64,000 nucleotides of DNA from JALYOK01 sp963840785. GTDB lineage: Bacteria; Pseudomonadota; Gammaproteobacteria; Burkholderiales; JALYOK01. Location of the stretch: NCBI GenBank assembly GCA_963840785.1, contig CAWJAF010000013.1, positions 62,001-126,000 of the forward strand, read 5' to 3'. A program made the translations under genes and the position numbers. Position 1 is the first letter of the stretch. Each line of letters opens with the position of its first letter. Of this stretch, positions 1 to 9,376 are shown piece after piece. The notes below the pieces were generated by a model. The model did no database searches and was not told the DNA's origin. It saw nothing but the letters and a program-made list of their open reading frames with translations.

Positions 1-555
1 GCAGTATTTATCGCTTGTGCAAGTCCGCAATCCGCATCCAGCGAACTCATCCTCGAACACACCGCGATAGAAAAAACCTTAAAGCGCGACGTCTTCAACG
101 CCAAAGGCGGCCGCTACCATTTGGTCGATTCAACCACCTGCGCCTATAGTTATTTGGAATCGCCGCAAGTTTCCATTGGTGGCGGCCGACTAAAAATTAA
201 AAGCCATTTCATTTCCCAAATCGCCTCGCAAGTCGGCGGCGAATGCGTCGGCACCAGCGACGAATTCGACATTACCGTATCCGGACGGCCCGTTTACCGC
301 AATGATAAATTGATGATGGACGACGTGCGCGTCGACGACGCGACGAATCTGACATGGCTACCGCTGATCGAAGTATTCATCAAATCCGCTGGGCCGCACG
401 TGCTGGAAATCAATCTCAAAGAGGCGCTGCAACGCATGTTCAAAGACGCCTCGACGCCCTACGAAGTAATCGTGGAAAAAATATTGGTTTCCAAACTCTC
501 AGCGGAAGACAACAAGATCAAAGCGACATTTGATTTTGTGTTGCAAGCGCGCTGA
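1..555 (+). CDS. exported protein of unknown function (5' end outside window)
   Basis: The reading frame is open from base 1, so the gene begins upstream of the window. A TTG at 121 is an internal codon and not a convincing start. The first visible residues (AVFIACASPQSASS) look like the end of a hydrophobic signal peptide or lipoprotein leader. The remaining roughly 175 residues alternate short hydrophobic and charged stretches, as in a beta-rich periplasmic domain, with no motif I recognise. Two cysteines (in STTCAYS and GGECVGT) could form a disulfide outside the cytoplasm. It ends at a TGA and is followed by about 220 bases of non-coding DNA before the convergent lipoprotein gene. Export is inferred and the function is unknown. 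Confidence 0.6.
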   Translation, partial: AVFIACASPQSASSELILEHTAIEKTLKRDVFNAKGGRYHLVDSTTCAYSYLESPQVSIGGGRLKIKSHFISQIASQVGGECVGTSDEFDITVSGRPVYRNDKLMMDDVRVDDATNLTWLPLIEVFIKSAGPHVLEINLKEALQRMFKDASTPYEVIVEKILVSKLSAEDNKIKATFDFVLQAR

Positions 556-777
556 CGGCGTGCGCCGCGACGTTCACATAGTTGAATCTTGACCAGCAGG
601 TCAACTTTGTCGAATGAACCTTTCAACCGCCTTGGGCGGTATGGCGCAATCCTATTGCGCCGTGCGACTGATTTGCGACAGCCGCGCCATAACCGCTATG
701 CCGATTGCTTCTCGGCAATGCCTGCGAGCCTCATGCCGGCTCCGCTCTCAAGCCAGCCACTATGTCGCAAACCACGT

Positions 778-3063
778 TCACTCACCAAGGTACGGGCGCG
801 CCTCCACTCGCCAACGACTAGTCACGGAATCCAACAGGGCTAATGCTACTGCCCCGTCTTCAAAATCGGGCTGCCAGAATACAGGATGAACTTGCAGTAT
901 GAGCCTGTCCCCGTAGTCTTGGGCAAGTCCGCCCGAAGCAGTGAAAGATACAACGACCCCTTCTCTGACAAAATAGGTTGTCGAGAGCCCTCCGGTGCCA
1001 CCACTTCGGGCAGGAAACGCGATCGCCGCGCTGATCGGCCTCGGTCTTACGATGGCATGAGTTCGAAGCTGCCCATCAAAATATTCCTTGATCTCGACAT
1101 TCGTGCCGGGCTTCTGATAAACCCGATAACTGGTTACTTGCTTGGTCAAATAATTAAATGGGCCGCCCCTAAATTCAGACTCAATGCGGCTCTCAGTCAG
1201 CGTCGTGAAGCTACCATTTTCTGTAGTGGTTGTCCCATTGACCGTCACCGAGCCTTTGCCCACGGCTACTTGGCCAGCTTTAATGGTACCGGAGCCATCG
1301 TCGTCAAAAACTTCCACCTCAACGGTGTCGAGTACGCCGTCGATAAGCAAAGTAACATTCACAATGTACTGAGTTGTGTCGTCCGTGGTGTCATAGGTCG
1401 GGCCTTCCTGATCGTTATTGATCGCAAAAATATTGCCGTGCTGGTGGGTGGTTTTCCAGCGATAGACAAATTTTCCGTCCGGCGCGCCGTTCACGCTGGC
1501 GGTGAGAACTGCGCCTGGCGAAGTCCGACTCACCGTGGCATCGCCCGGTGTGATTTTGACCCTCGAGGTGGTTACGGTCGCGTTCCACTTCTCGGCACTC
1601 CTTGAGGCCTGTAAATCTTGGATCACCGCGCCGATGTCGAGCGCCGTCATGGCAAGATCAACGGCAGCGACCACCACAGCCGCTCTCGAGAGCCGTTTTA
1701 GCCGAGCACTACTTTTCTCAAAGTCGGCCACCAGATCTTTATTCTCCTGGATGGCGTGGTCAAAGATCCATTTATTGGTTTCGTTCAAGGAAACCTCGCC
1801 CTGGCCCATCGCGCTCAAAATTTCCAACAGGAACTGAGCGCTAAAGCCATCGCGCGCTAAAAAAATCCCGGCTCTCTGCAACACCGGATCAGCGGCAGCA
1901 CGAAAACTCGCGATGAATGTCCTGGATTGATCCAGTTTCACCGAAGCGACTCGGCCAAACATCAAAAATCCGGCGGTCGGCCCAACAAAATCGGTAAAAA
2001 AGCTGCCCCACGCAAGCTCGGCGACTTTATCTTTCCAGCCGGGCACAAAGGATTGGTAAATAGGATCGAGATATAACGGCGGCGAATTAACCAAATCAAG
2101 CGTCGGGCCGAGCACGACAACATCGTAATAAGTTTGGCGGCTTCCTGCGACTTGCGGCAGGTTCACCACCGCGCTTTGTGTCGGTGACCACGGCGCGATG
2201 CCCCGGACGGCATCCGTCACCGCGTTGAATAGATTGAGCTGCTGGGTTTCGGGAACATCGATGGGGCCCACGATGAACTTGGGCGTCGTGTAAATATCTT
2301 TGTCGCCGTTTTCGTTTAAGGTCCCAGTTTCGTAAGCGTACAACGCGCCCCAGCGGCGAAAACTGTTCTGCGCAATAACGCCGCTTCCCGCAATATTTTG
2401 TAGAAGCTGCACGCCACTCTGCGAAACATCGGCGCCAGGCTCGATTAAAGTTAACGTCGTGTCACCTGCCGCTTGCGGCTTCGCGCGCGCTTGTGGGCTA
2501 GCTTTTAAAGCGGTAATGCCGGAAGGATTGAGAATCACTTGCTGCGCAACCTGAATTGCGTTTGTTATGATCGGATCACCATCGCTTAGCGCCGTTGGAT
2601 TGTTGGCGAGTTGCGCCTCGACCACCGCCGCAAGATTAGCAAGCGCCGGGCTTGCGTGAATCAGTTCAACGATTTTTTCGTATTGCTCAGGCGGCAACAT
2701 GAACGCGCCGAGGGCGAAATACAGAAGCGCTTCTGCGGTCGTTTGGCTTGAAACTTCGGTGCCGGCCGGGCCTGTAAGCCCGAACATGACTAACTTGCCT
2801 TCAGCATTAACGACTTCGATTTGGGTGCTCGCCGTCGAGCCGAGCTTGACGGCAAATTTGCCATCCGCGCCGACTTGAATCTCGTCGACCGCGGTAATAA
2901 CCTTTAGCTCGCTGGCCTTCAGAGTACTTCCGGCAGGCAGTTTAACTACGCCTTGCGCAGTCGCGTTATTCTGCGTCTGCGTTGCATCGGATGAGTCGTC
3001 GAATTCACATCCGGATAGTGCCAATAAACCCACAAATGTCCAGCCGACTATCGTGCGTAACAT
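778..3063 (-). CDS. large predicted lipoprotein, unknown function
   Basis: The start is set at the ATG preceded by a strong AGGAGGG Shine-Dalgarno seven bases upstream, not at an earlier in-frame ATG at 3102 that lacks one. The 761-residue product starts with a lipoprotein signal ending in LLALSGC, so it should be lipid-anchored in the outer or inner membrane. Residues about 30-110 look like a small carboxypeptidase-regulatory-like beta domain (GVVKLPAGS...). The middle is rich in alanine, and the C-terminal third has a segment resembling a PKD/Ig-like fold (FVYRWKTT, followed by a YIVNVTLL-type strand). No catalytic motif was seen. It is convergent with the upstream exported gene and divergent from the LuxR-type gene. 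A role as a surface or periplasmic structural protein is only a guess. Confidence 0.7.
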   Translation of the reverse strand: MLRTIVGWTFVGLLALSGCEFDDSSDATQTQNNATAQGVVKLPAGSTLKASELKVITAVDEIQVGADGKFAVKLGSTASTQIEVVNAEGKLVMFGLTGPAGTEVSSQTTAEALLYFALGAFMLPPEQYEKIVELIHASPALANLAAVVEAQLANNPTALSDGDPIITNAIQVAQQVILNPSGITALKASPQARAKPQAAGDTTLTLIEPGADVSQSGVQLLQNIAGSGVIAQNSFRRWGALYAYETGTLNENGDKDIYTTPKFIVGPIDVPETQQLNLFNAVTDAVRGIAPWSPTQSAVVNLPQVAGSRQTYYDVVVLGPTLDLVNSPPLYLDPIYQSFVPGWKDKVAELAWGSFFTDFVGPTAGFLMFGRVASVKLDQSRTFIASFRAAADPVLQRAGIFLARDGFSAQFLLEILSAMGQGEVSLNETNKWIFDHAIQENKDLVADFEKSSARLKRLSRAAVVVAAVDLAMTALDIGAVIQDLQASRSAEKWNATVTTSRVKITPGDATVSRTSPGAVLTASVNGAPDGKFVYRWKTTHQHGNIFAINNDQEGPTYDTTDDTTQYIVNVTLLIDGVLDTVEVEVFDDDGSGTIKAGQVAVGKGSVTVNGTTTTENGSFTTLTESRIESEFRGGPFNYLTKQVTSYRVYQKPGTNVEIKEYFDGQLRTHAIVRPRPISAAIAFPARSGGTGGLSTTYFVREGVVVSFTASGGLAQDYGDRLILQVHPVFWQPDFEDGAVALALLDSVTSRWRVEARPYLGE

Positions 3064-3508
3064 TGCAACCCTCCTATTATTTTGTTTATCGAAAACTGGC
3101 AAGCTTCTTTATAAATATTTAATGTTGCTCGACGCCCAAAGCCAAACGTTAATTACTTGTTAATTGCAAGCCCACTATAAAGGTGCAAGAACTATACCAA
3201 CACTAGGTAACGTGCTGTTTCCAATCGGAAGGTAAACTGTGACTGTCCATGAAGCCAACGTAATTGTAAGAAAAATCGACAACCCGCGAGGCGCAAACGG
3301 ACAGCGCAAAATTTGAAGTGCCTAGTCACCAAACCACCGCGGAAGATGTTTGCATCATGTCAGAGCGTTGTTAGTTTTTATTCCAAGCCCAAATAGAATT
3401 GGTTTCCACAACAGTATACTCAGCCGAATCTAGCCATTGAATAGCCCAAATGCGCTATGCTTCATCGCGCCAAGCGGAATGGTATAGCGATAATGGAGAA
3501 GGAAAACG
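3064..3508. other. 445-bp divergent intergenic region
   Basis: This gap separates two divergently transcribed genes, so it should hold both promoters. It is more AT-rich than the flanking genes. I see the Shine-Dalgarno sequences at its two ends, but no convincing matched -35/-10 pair, no long inverted repeat and no small coding frame with a good start. Confidence 0.4.
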
Positions 3509-4511
3509 ATGGCCGTTTCAAATGACGTGTTCAACGCGTTGGTTCTCGATCTCTATCGCGGCGTTCGCGAAGTAGCGTTCACCGAGTTCCAGAACTACGC
3601 CCTGGGGATTTTGAAACCTATTTTGCAATTCGACGTAGCGATTTGGGGCATGGGCGTGAGTAGCGGAAACGGCGCGCTGATCAGCAGTGTGCATCTGCAC
3701 AATCTGCCACCAGAAATGATGGGCGAATATGCAGGCGAGGTGCAACGCCAAGATCCGGCGGCAAAACGCACCACCGCCGCGCCGGGGCGCACCATTTGCA
3801 TTCCATGGGATGATCCCGAAATAGCCACCGAGCAACTCACGGCAGTGCGCACCTATTTGCGCAAATTCGGATTCGCGCACACCTTGTGTACCGCCTCGTT
3901 TGAACCCGCGCTGGGACTTAACCATTTTGTCACGCTGTCGCGATCTGATTCGGCGAAACCGTGGAGCGAAGCGTTCCGTCAGTTCAAGGAGCGGCTGTTT
4001 CCGCATCTAGTCGAGGCGTATTTGCAGGCACGCTATCGGCACATGGAACCGCGCGAGGGCGTCGAGCGTGGTTATGCCATAGCCGATCACTCACTTTTGG
4101 TTATGAACATCACCCCAGTCTTCAAAAATTTAATGTTGCGCGAGTGGCCCCATTGGGTGGATTGGCGGCTGCCTCCTGAACTATGCAAAGCGCAATCCGA
4201 TGGTGAGCGTATCTATAAAGGAAAACACGTAATCGTCGGAATGGCGCAAGACCAGCAGCTTATTCACATCACGGTGCGAACACGCAACGTCCTTGATATT
4301 TTGACGCCGCACGAGCTCGTGGTCGCGCGCCTCTTCGCCCAGGGTCAAGTAAACAAACGCATCGCCGACGGAGATCGGCGTTTCGCCTCACACCGTGCGC
4401 AACCAGTTGAAGTCAATATACTTAAAGCTAGGAGGTGAGCAACAAAACGTCGTTGGCGGATCGCCTGCGAGATCTGTCCTAACCTTCGGTACAAACGGTG
4501 TATGCAATTAA
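3509..4511 (+). CDS. LuxR-family transcriptional regulator, frameshifted inside the HTH
   Basis: The ATG at 3509 follows a GGAGAAGG ribosome site. About 280 residues of N-terminal sensor-like region precede a C-terminal LuxR/FixJ-type helix-turn-helix that begins LTPHELVVARLFAQGQVNKR. The annotated frame then runs off into unrelated residues and stops at 4438. Shifting by one base at about 4367 restores TEIGVSPHTVRNQLKSIYLK, which is the canonical recognition-helix region, and ends at TAA 4509-4511. So the gene carries one extra base, either a real frameshift that destroys DNA binding or a sequencing error. The N-terminal half lacks the residues I would expect of an acyl-homoserine-lactone pocket. 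Its ligand and targets are unknown. It is followed by a terminator hairpin. Confidence 0.75.
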
Positions 4512-4584
4512 GGCATTCCGCAATAGTTTAGGTGTTTGGCGCAATGACAAAGCCAATCTGTAGGACTGCACCACGTTTCCTAAA

Positions 4585-4615
4585 ACAAAGGGCGCCGAAA
4601 GCGCCCTTTGTGTTT
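4585..4615 (+). terminator. rho-independent terminator after the LuxR-type gene
   Basis: Perfect 11-base arms (4585-4595 and 4601-4611) rich in GC enclose a five-base loop and are followed by a short T-rich tail (GTGTTT). It lies between the LuxR-type gene and the convergent RCC1-repeat gene and could serve both strands. Confidence 0.75.
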
Positions 4616-4672
4616 CTGCCATTTTCCAATCACCCCGCCAGCAGGCGCACGGGGATTACGTCTTAGCGATGC

Positions 4673-7603
4673 CTATGCCACGAGGCAGTCAGGACGCGCC
4701 TCTCCAGCCACCTTTCCGTTGCGGCGTAACATCCGCGTACCCACACCCAACAGCAACATCACCACGAAGCTCCAATCGAATCCGGCGTTACGATTGATGG
4801 TGCAACCACCGCCGGAATCGCCGCTTGACGTCGCCGCGACAGTGAAACTCTGGTCTACATCTGTGGCCGCGTTGTAGTTCGCATCGCCGGCCTGGCTTGC
4901 TCGAATGGTGCAGGTACCGGCACTGACTATCGTAACGGTCGCGTTCGAGACCGTACACACGGCCGTGGTTAGGGAACTAAATGTAACGGCATTTGCCGAG
5001 CCGCCGCCCGTCGCGCTGACATCAAATGCAGCATTGCCGACGGTTTTGCTACCGAGCGCGTCAAAGCCAATAGTCTGATCGACAAGGGTGACTTGCAACG
5101 TGCGAATCTGCCACGGTGCTTGATAGTAGCTGCCGTCGCCGCTTTGTTGTGCGCGGATTACGCATAGTGCAGCAGCCGAGGCTGTTACTAGACCCGCACC
5201 TGATACCGTACAAGTCGAGGGCGTTAACGAATCGAACGCCACGGTTAAGCCACTCGTTGCCGTCCCGGTAACCGTTGTGGAGCCGCCGACTGCAATCTGG
5301 GTTACCGCTGGCGTGAAGGCGATGGATTGACTAAAACCGGCAATGGTTGTCGGTGATGTGCGTTGCGTGAAGCTGCCGTCGCCGAGTTGGCCAACATTGT
5401 TATTTCCCCAACATTTCGCGACGCCGGTGTCGGTCAGCGCGCAGGTGTGGCCGAGCCCTGCCGTTACGGCGCTCACACCCGTGGTTAGTCCGGCGACATC
5501 CAGCGCGGTGGTGCGATTAGTCGCGCTGCCATCACCTAGTTGGCCAAAATCGTTGCGTCCCCAACACATCATCCCTCCGGCGCTGGTCAACGCACAGGTG
5601 TGTTCGAACCCTGCCGTTACCCTGCCCATACCGGTCGTTAATCCTGTAACGTCCACGGCGGTGCTGCGATTCGTCGTGCTGCCATCGCCCAGTTGGCCAA
5701 CATTATTACGTCCCCAACACTTTAGCCCGCCGCCATTGGTCAACGCGCAGGTGTGGCCGAACCCTGCCGTTATAGCCCTCACACCGGTCGTTAGCCCAGT
5801 GACATCCACGGCAGTCAAGCTTAATGTCGTGCTGCCGTCACCTAGTTGGCCATAAAAATTACTTCCCCAACACTTCACACCGCCGACGTTGGTTAGCGCG
5901 CAGGTGTGAAAGTCCCCTGCCGCGATGGCGCTTACGCCGCTGGTTAAGCCGCTGACATCGACGGCGGTGGTACGCGTCGCCGTGCTGCCATCACCGAGTT
6001 GTGCCAAATTGTTAAGTCCCCAACACTTCACGCCGCCGGCGCTGGTCAGCGCGCAGGTCTGAGAGTCCCCTGCCGCGAGCGCGCTCACCCCGCTAGTTAA
6101 TCCGGTGACGTCGACGGGGGTAGGGCTATCGGTGGTGCTGCCATTACCGAGTTGGCCCGCATCGTTAGCGCCCCAACACTTAACGCCGCCGCTACTGGTC
6201 ACAGCGCAGGTGTGACCGGACCCGCCCACGGCGGCGCTCACCGCGCTGCTGAGGCCAGTCACGTCTACCGCAATCACGCTTGATGTGGTGCTGTTATTGC
6301 CAAGTTGACCTTTGTTGTTCCATCCCCAACATTTCACACCGCCGGCGCTGGTTACCGCGCAGGTGTGATCCGTGCCCGCTGCTATCGCCTGAATTGCTTT
6401 AAAGCCCGTCACGTCCACCGCCGTGCCGCTTGAGAACGTCGTGCCATCACCGAGTTGGCCACGAATATTAAATCCCCAGCACTTCAACCCGCCGCCGCCA
6501 GACAGCGCGCAGGTGTGGGCGCTGCCCGCCGCTATCGCGGTCACGCTGGTAAGGCCAGTGACGTCAACTGCCGTGGAACTTGGGGTGGTGCTGCCATTGC
6601 CGAGTTGACTCTGCACGTTTTCGCCCCAACACTTCACGCTGCCGCTGGTCAGCGCGCATGTGTGATACAGGCCCGCCGTCAGCGCGGTCACGCCGCTGGC
6701 GAGGCCAGTCACGTCTACCGCAATGCTGGCATCGGTCGTGCTGCCATCGCCGAGTTGGCCGGAGGCGTTCCATCCCCAACACTTCGCCCCGCCGCCGCTG
6801 GTCAGCGCGCAGGTGTGAGAGTTTCCTGGTGCGAGTGCACTCACCCCGCTGGTGAGGCCAATGACGTCCACCGCGGTACTGCTGTCGGTCGTGCTGCCAT
6901 CGCCCAGTTGTCCGAAAGTATTTTCGCCCCAACACTTTACCCCGCCGCCGTTGGTCAGCGCGCACCCGACCGCGAGGGCGCTGACGCCGCTGGTTAGGCC
7001 GGTGACGTCCACCGCCGTGCTGCTATCGGTGGTGCTGCCATTTCCGAGTTGGCCTACATCGTTAGCTCCCCAGCACTTCACCCCGCCGCCACTGGTCAGT
7101 GCGCACGTGGAATATACGCCAGCCGAAATTGCCGTCACGCCGCTGCTAAGGCCGGTAACATCCACCGCGGTGCTGCTGTCGGTAGTGCTGCCATTACCAA
7201 GCTGGCCGGAATCGTTAAATCCCCAACATTTCACACCGCCGCCGCTGGTCAGCGCACACGTGTGAAACCCGCCGGCGGTAACCGCCGTCATGCCGCTGCT
7301 GAGTCCGGTGACAGCCACCGCCGTCGTGCTTTGGGCGGTACTGCCATTGCCCAGTTGGCCCTTGCTGTTATCGCCCCAACACTTCACCCCGCCGGCGCTG
7401 GTCAACGTACAGGTGTGATCCACGCCCGCCGCGACTTGCGCCGCGACCGCTTCGGACGCCGCTTGAGCCGAGCTCATACCTGCCCATGACATGGCGACGG
7501 CGAGTAGCGCAAATAACAGGCGAATAGTGCGCGGGAAAATTTGCTTTAGGGATTGAACAGAAACAGCAGAAACAGCCTGACGGGCAATGGGTAAGGTCAA
7601 CAT
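4673..7603 (-). CDS. secreted RCC1-repeat protein with 14 repeats and Cys-containing C-terminal anchor
   Basis: The start at 7603 has a good AGGAAG ribosome site six bases away; an in-frame ATG at 7732 has none. A signal peptide ends near SSAQAAS. Then come 14 copies of a roughly 51-residue unit with the core HTCALTSGGGVKCWG-N--GQLGDGS, typical of RCC1/BNR beta-propellers. Fourteen blades would fit two seven-bladed propellers. Nearly every unit carries two cysteines nine residues apart, suggesting one disulfide per blade, which fits an exported protein. The fourth unit lacks a few residues before its first Cys. Two Ig-like repeats (GDGSYYQAP, GDANYNAAT) follow. The C-terminus has GGCTINRNAGFDWS, a hydrophobic helix and RR, resembling Cys-type C-terminal sorting tails. 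Function is unknown; surface adhesion or binding is plausible. Confidence 0.85.
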   Translation of the reverse strand: MLTLPIARQAVSAVSVQSLKQIFPRTIRLLFALLAVAMSWAGMSSAQAASEAVAAQVAAGVDHTCTLTSAGGVKCWGDNSKGQLGNGSTAQSTTAVAVTGLSSGMTAVTAGGFHTCALTSGGGVKCWGFNDSGQLGNGSTTDSSTAVDVTGLSSGVTAISAGVYSTCALTSGGGVKCWGANDVGQLGNGSTTDSSTAVDVTGLTSGVSALAVGCALTNGGGVKCWGENTFGQLGDGSTTDSSTAVDVIGLTSGVSALAPGNSHTCALTSGGGAKCWGWNASGQLGDGSTTDASIAVDVTGLASGVTALTAGLYHTCALTSGSVKCWGENVQSQLGNGSTTPSSTAVDVTGLTSVTAIAAGSAHTCALSGGGGLKCWGFNIRGQLGDGTTFSSGTAVDVTGFKAIQAIAAGTDHTCAVTSAGGVKCWGWNNKGQLGNNSTTSSVIAVDVTGLSSAVSAAVGGSGHTCAVTSSGGVKCWGANDAGQLGNGSTTDSPTPVDVTGLTSGVSALAAGDSQTCALTSAGGVKCWGLNNLAQLGDGSTATRTTAVDVSGLTSGVSAIAAGDFHTCALTNVGGVKCWGSNFYGQLGDGSTTLSLTAVDVTGLTTGVRAITAGFGHTCALTNGGGLKCWGRNNVGQLGDGSTTNRSTAVDVTGLTTGMGRVTAGFEHTCALTSAGGMMCWGRNDFGQLGDGSATNRTTALDVAGLTTGVSAVTAGLGHTCALTDTGVAKCWGNNNVGQLGDGSFTQRTSPTTIAGFSQSIAFTPAVTQIAVGGSTTVTGTATSGLTVAFDSLTPSTCTVSGAGLVTASAAALCVIRAQQSGDGSYYQAPWQIRTLQVTLVDQTIGFDALGSKTVGNAAFDVSATGGGSANAVTFSSLTTAVCTVSNATVTIVSAGTCTIRASQAGDANYNAATDVDQSFTVAATSSGDSGGGCTINRNAGFDWSFVVMLLLGVGTRMLRRNGKVAGEARPDCLVA
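5360..7440 (-). repeat. tandem ~153-bp repeats encoding RCC1 blades
   Basis: Fourteen imperfect tandem units of about 153 bases lie inside the RCC1 gene. Each contains the recognisable block that encodes KCWG followed by GQLG. Unit-to-unit identity is high enough that recombination between units, and misassembly of copy number, are both plausible. Confidence 0.8.
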
Positions 7604-8415
7604 GCAGCGCTTCCTTTGAGGTCGTAATTTAGAGGCTGCCAAAGAGATTTTATGATCGCCCTCCCCGGCAATGGTTGAGAATTTAGCAGAACGCCGTTTC
7701 GTTGTATATAGACATAAATACTTATTTCTCAATTAATTACGCTAATTTAATAAAGTTAATAAGTTTAAGTAATTGATGATGTTTAATGGATCGTTCGCCA
7801 CTTGCTTAAGACGGGAAAAAAGCGCAAACATGCGCCGTAATGCTGACCTGGCCAGGAGGCGCGTAGATACTTGGTCTTAGAGATGCCTATGCCACGAACC
7901 AGGCAGGACGGGCGTCTTCGGCTATCGGATTTTTTAAACCAAAACTTGTAGCCCGAGGCCACTTGGTCATTCTCGCGAAGGCGGGAATCCAGCGACTTTC
8001 GGGACGACACGGGATCCCGACCTTTGCGCAGACGACGAGCAAACCAAGTCGGATGTATCCGAAACCCAAGCCCTAAGTTGTGGCGGGCCAACGAGGCAGT
8101 TGTCTCATCGGCCTGCCGCAAATTTCGCGGATCGCCGCATAGAAACCAAGACGGCACAGGTTACCGAAAAAATCCCCTATAGAAACAGAAATTACCGGGC
8201 TCTTCCCCTTTACAAGTCCTGCGCAAGCCGCTATTCTCGCCCCTGAGTTGTTTGCGGGGAAAACGGTTCAATTTTTATCGCGGCAACTAGAAATAAAAAA
8301 CGTTAGATTGCATAACCGAGGGGCTATCAATTGGCTATTGAAGGACAACCAAGGTTGTAAGCAAGTAATTGAGTTCATCCGTTTCAGCCAACATCAAATT
8401 TTAGGAGGCATTGCA
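7604..8415. other. 812-bp non-coding region with repeat fragments
   Basis: No credible gene is present; the open frames here lack start signals and have unlikely composition. The part next to the RCC1 gene (about 7670-7780) is very AT-rich and probably holds its promoter. At 7887-7915 there is a stretch closely matching the last bases of the RCC1 coding sequence (4667-4700). At about 7966-8000 there is a degenerate copy of the intergenic palindrome family that begins TGTCATTCCCGC, seen intact at 54651-54725. The right end leads to the strong ribosome site of the hydrolase gene. Confidence 0.5.
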
Positions 8416-9288
8416 ATGAAAAAAGCAACTATCGCCGCGGCAGTCGTCGGTTTGGCGAGCCTGTTCGGCGCAACCGCTCAAGCAGCGGATGGCACTAAGG
8501 CCTATTGGGCCACCAGTGGTACGTTCGGTCCTTTCCCCATCACCGGTTTAATCCCATCCATACCTAAGGATAAGGAGCGCGACGTCACCATTCCTGTCAG
8601 CATGTGGATCATCGATCATCCGAAAGGCTTGATCGTGTTCGACACCGGCAACAACGTCGCAATTACCGACGGCAATTGCAAAAAATACTGGGCCGCGGGC
8701 AACTGTGATTTCTTGAAGCCAAACCAAACCAAGGAAACCACCATTGACGGTTGGTTGAAAAAATTGGGCTACTCCACCGACAAGGTGAAAGTGGTCGCTT
8801 CGTCGCACTCGCATTTGGATCACATCGGCAACATCGAAATGTTCCCGAACGCAATTCACGTCATCCAGAAGAAAGAACTGTATCAAGGTTGGTTCCCGGA
8901 GAAATTCCAAGGCCGGACCACCCCAGGTTCGTTCGTGATGGCCGACATCGACAACGCTCGTGAATTCAACTACCTCGAGTTGGCCGGCGATTACGATTTG
9001 TTCGGCGACGGTTCCGTAATGATCCTGTCTACGCCTGGCCACACACTTGGCCATCAGTCCATGAAAGTCAAATTGGGCAGCGGCAAGACGATTATCTTGG
9101 CGCAGGATGCCATTTGGATGCAAGAGAACATGGACGGCTATCCCGCTGGCCTGAACTACAGCGTCAAGGACTACACCGACTCCGTGAATCGTATTAAGTT
9201 TATGCGCGACTTGGAAGGCGCCGAAGTTTTCTACGGCCACGATCAAAACCAATGGGCCAAACGCAGCGCCGATGGCTGGTATAAATAA
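8416..9288 (+). CDS. secreted metallo-beta-lactamase-fold hydrolase (AHL-lactonase-like)
   Basis: The ATG at 8416 sits after an AGGAGG site and opens a clear signal peptide (MKKATIAAAVVGLASLFG, cleavage near AQA). The 290-residue product has the metallo-beta-lactamase signature SHSHLDHIGN (HxHxDH), a second metal histidine in STPGHTLGH and a ligand aspartate in ILAQDA, as in the N-acyl homoserine lactonase branch of the superfamily. A dinuclear zinc hydrolase in the periplasm or outside the cell is therefore likely; the substrate could be a lactone or another ester. It stands alone between a non-coding region and a terminator. The family assignment is firm, but the lactonase activity is an inference. 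Confidence 0.85.
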   Translation: MKKATIAAAVVGLASLFGATAQAADGTKAYWATSGTFGPFPITGLIPSIPKDKERDVTIPVSMWIIDHPKGLIVFDTGNNVAITDGNCKKYWAAGNCDFLKPNQTKETTIDGWLKKLGYSTDKVKVVASSHSHLDHIGNIEMFPNAIHVIQKKELYQGWFPEKFQGRTTPGSFVMADIDNAREFNYLELAGDYDLFGDGSVMILSTPGHTLGHQSMKVKLGSGKTIILAQDAIWMQENMDGYPAGLNYSVKDYTDSVNRIKFMRDLEGAEVFYGHDQNQWAKRSADGWYK

Positions 9289-9323
9289 TTGATTCGTTTT
9301 TAGTTAAATAACTGTAGCACCCA

Positions 9324-9354
9324 CAAAGGCCCCCGACTCGGGGGCCTTTGTTTT
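9324..9354 (+). terminator. rho-independent terminator
   Basis: Long GC-rich arms (CAAAGGCCCCC and its complement) around a short loop are followed directly by TTTT. It ends the hydrolase transcript and separates it from the ABC operon, whose first start codon lies only 23 bases further on. Confidence 0.85.
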
Positions 9355-9376
9355 GAGAAAAACCATCACTCAATTT

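Noticed and set aside
886..1605. 239-codon plus-strand frame
   Set aside because: It is antisense to the large lipoprotein gene, whose signal peptide and ribosome site are clear.
5360..7440. Regularly spaced repeats that could suggest a CRISPR array or satellite DNA
   Set aside because: Units of about 153 bases are continuous coding sequence for propeller blades, with no short repeat-spacer alternation and no cas genes.
5343..7489. Several plus-strand frames with repeated PSPSWP or QHFTPPP-type residues
   Set aside because: They are antisense shadows of the RCC1 tandem repeats; the minus-strand frame has signal peptide and known repeat motifs.
7783..8157. 124-codon minus-strand frame in the 7.6-8.4 kb gap
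   Set aside because: It is composed of palindromic repeat fragments, has no ribosome site and a composition unlike real proteins here.
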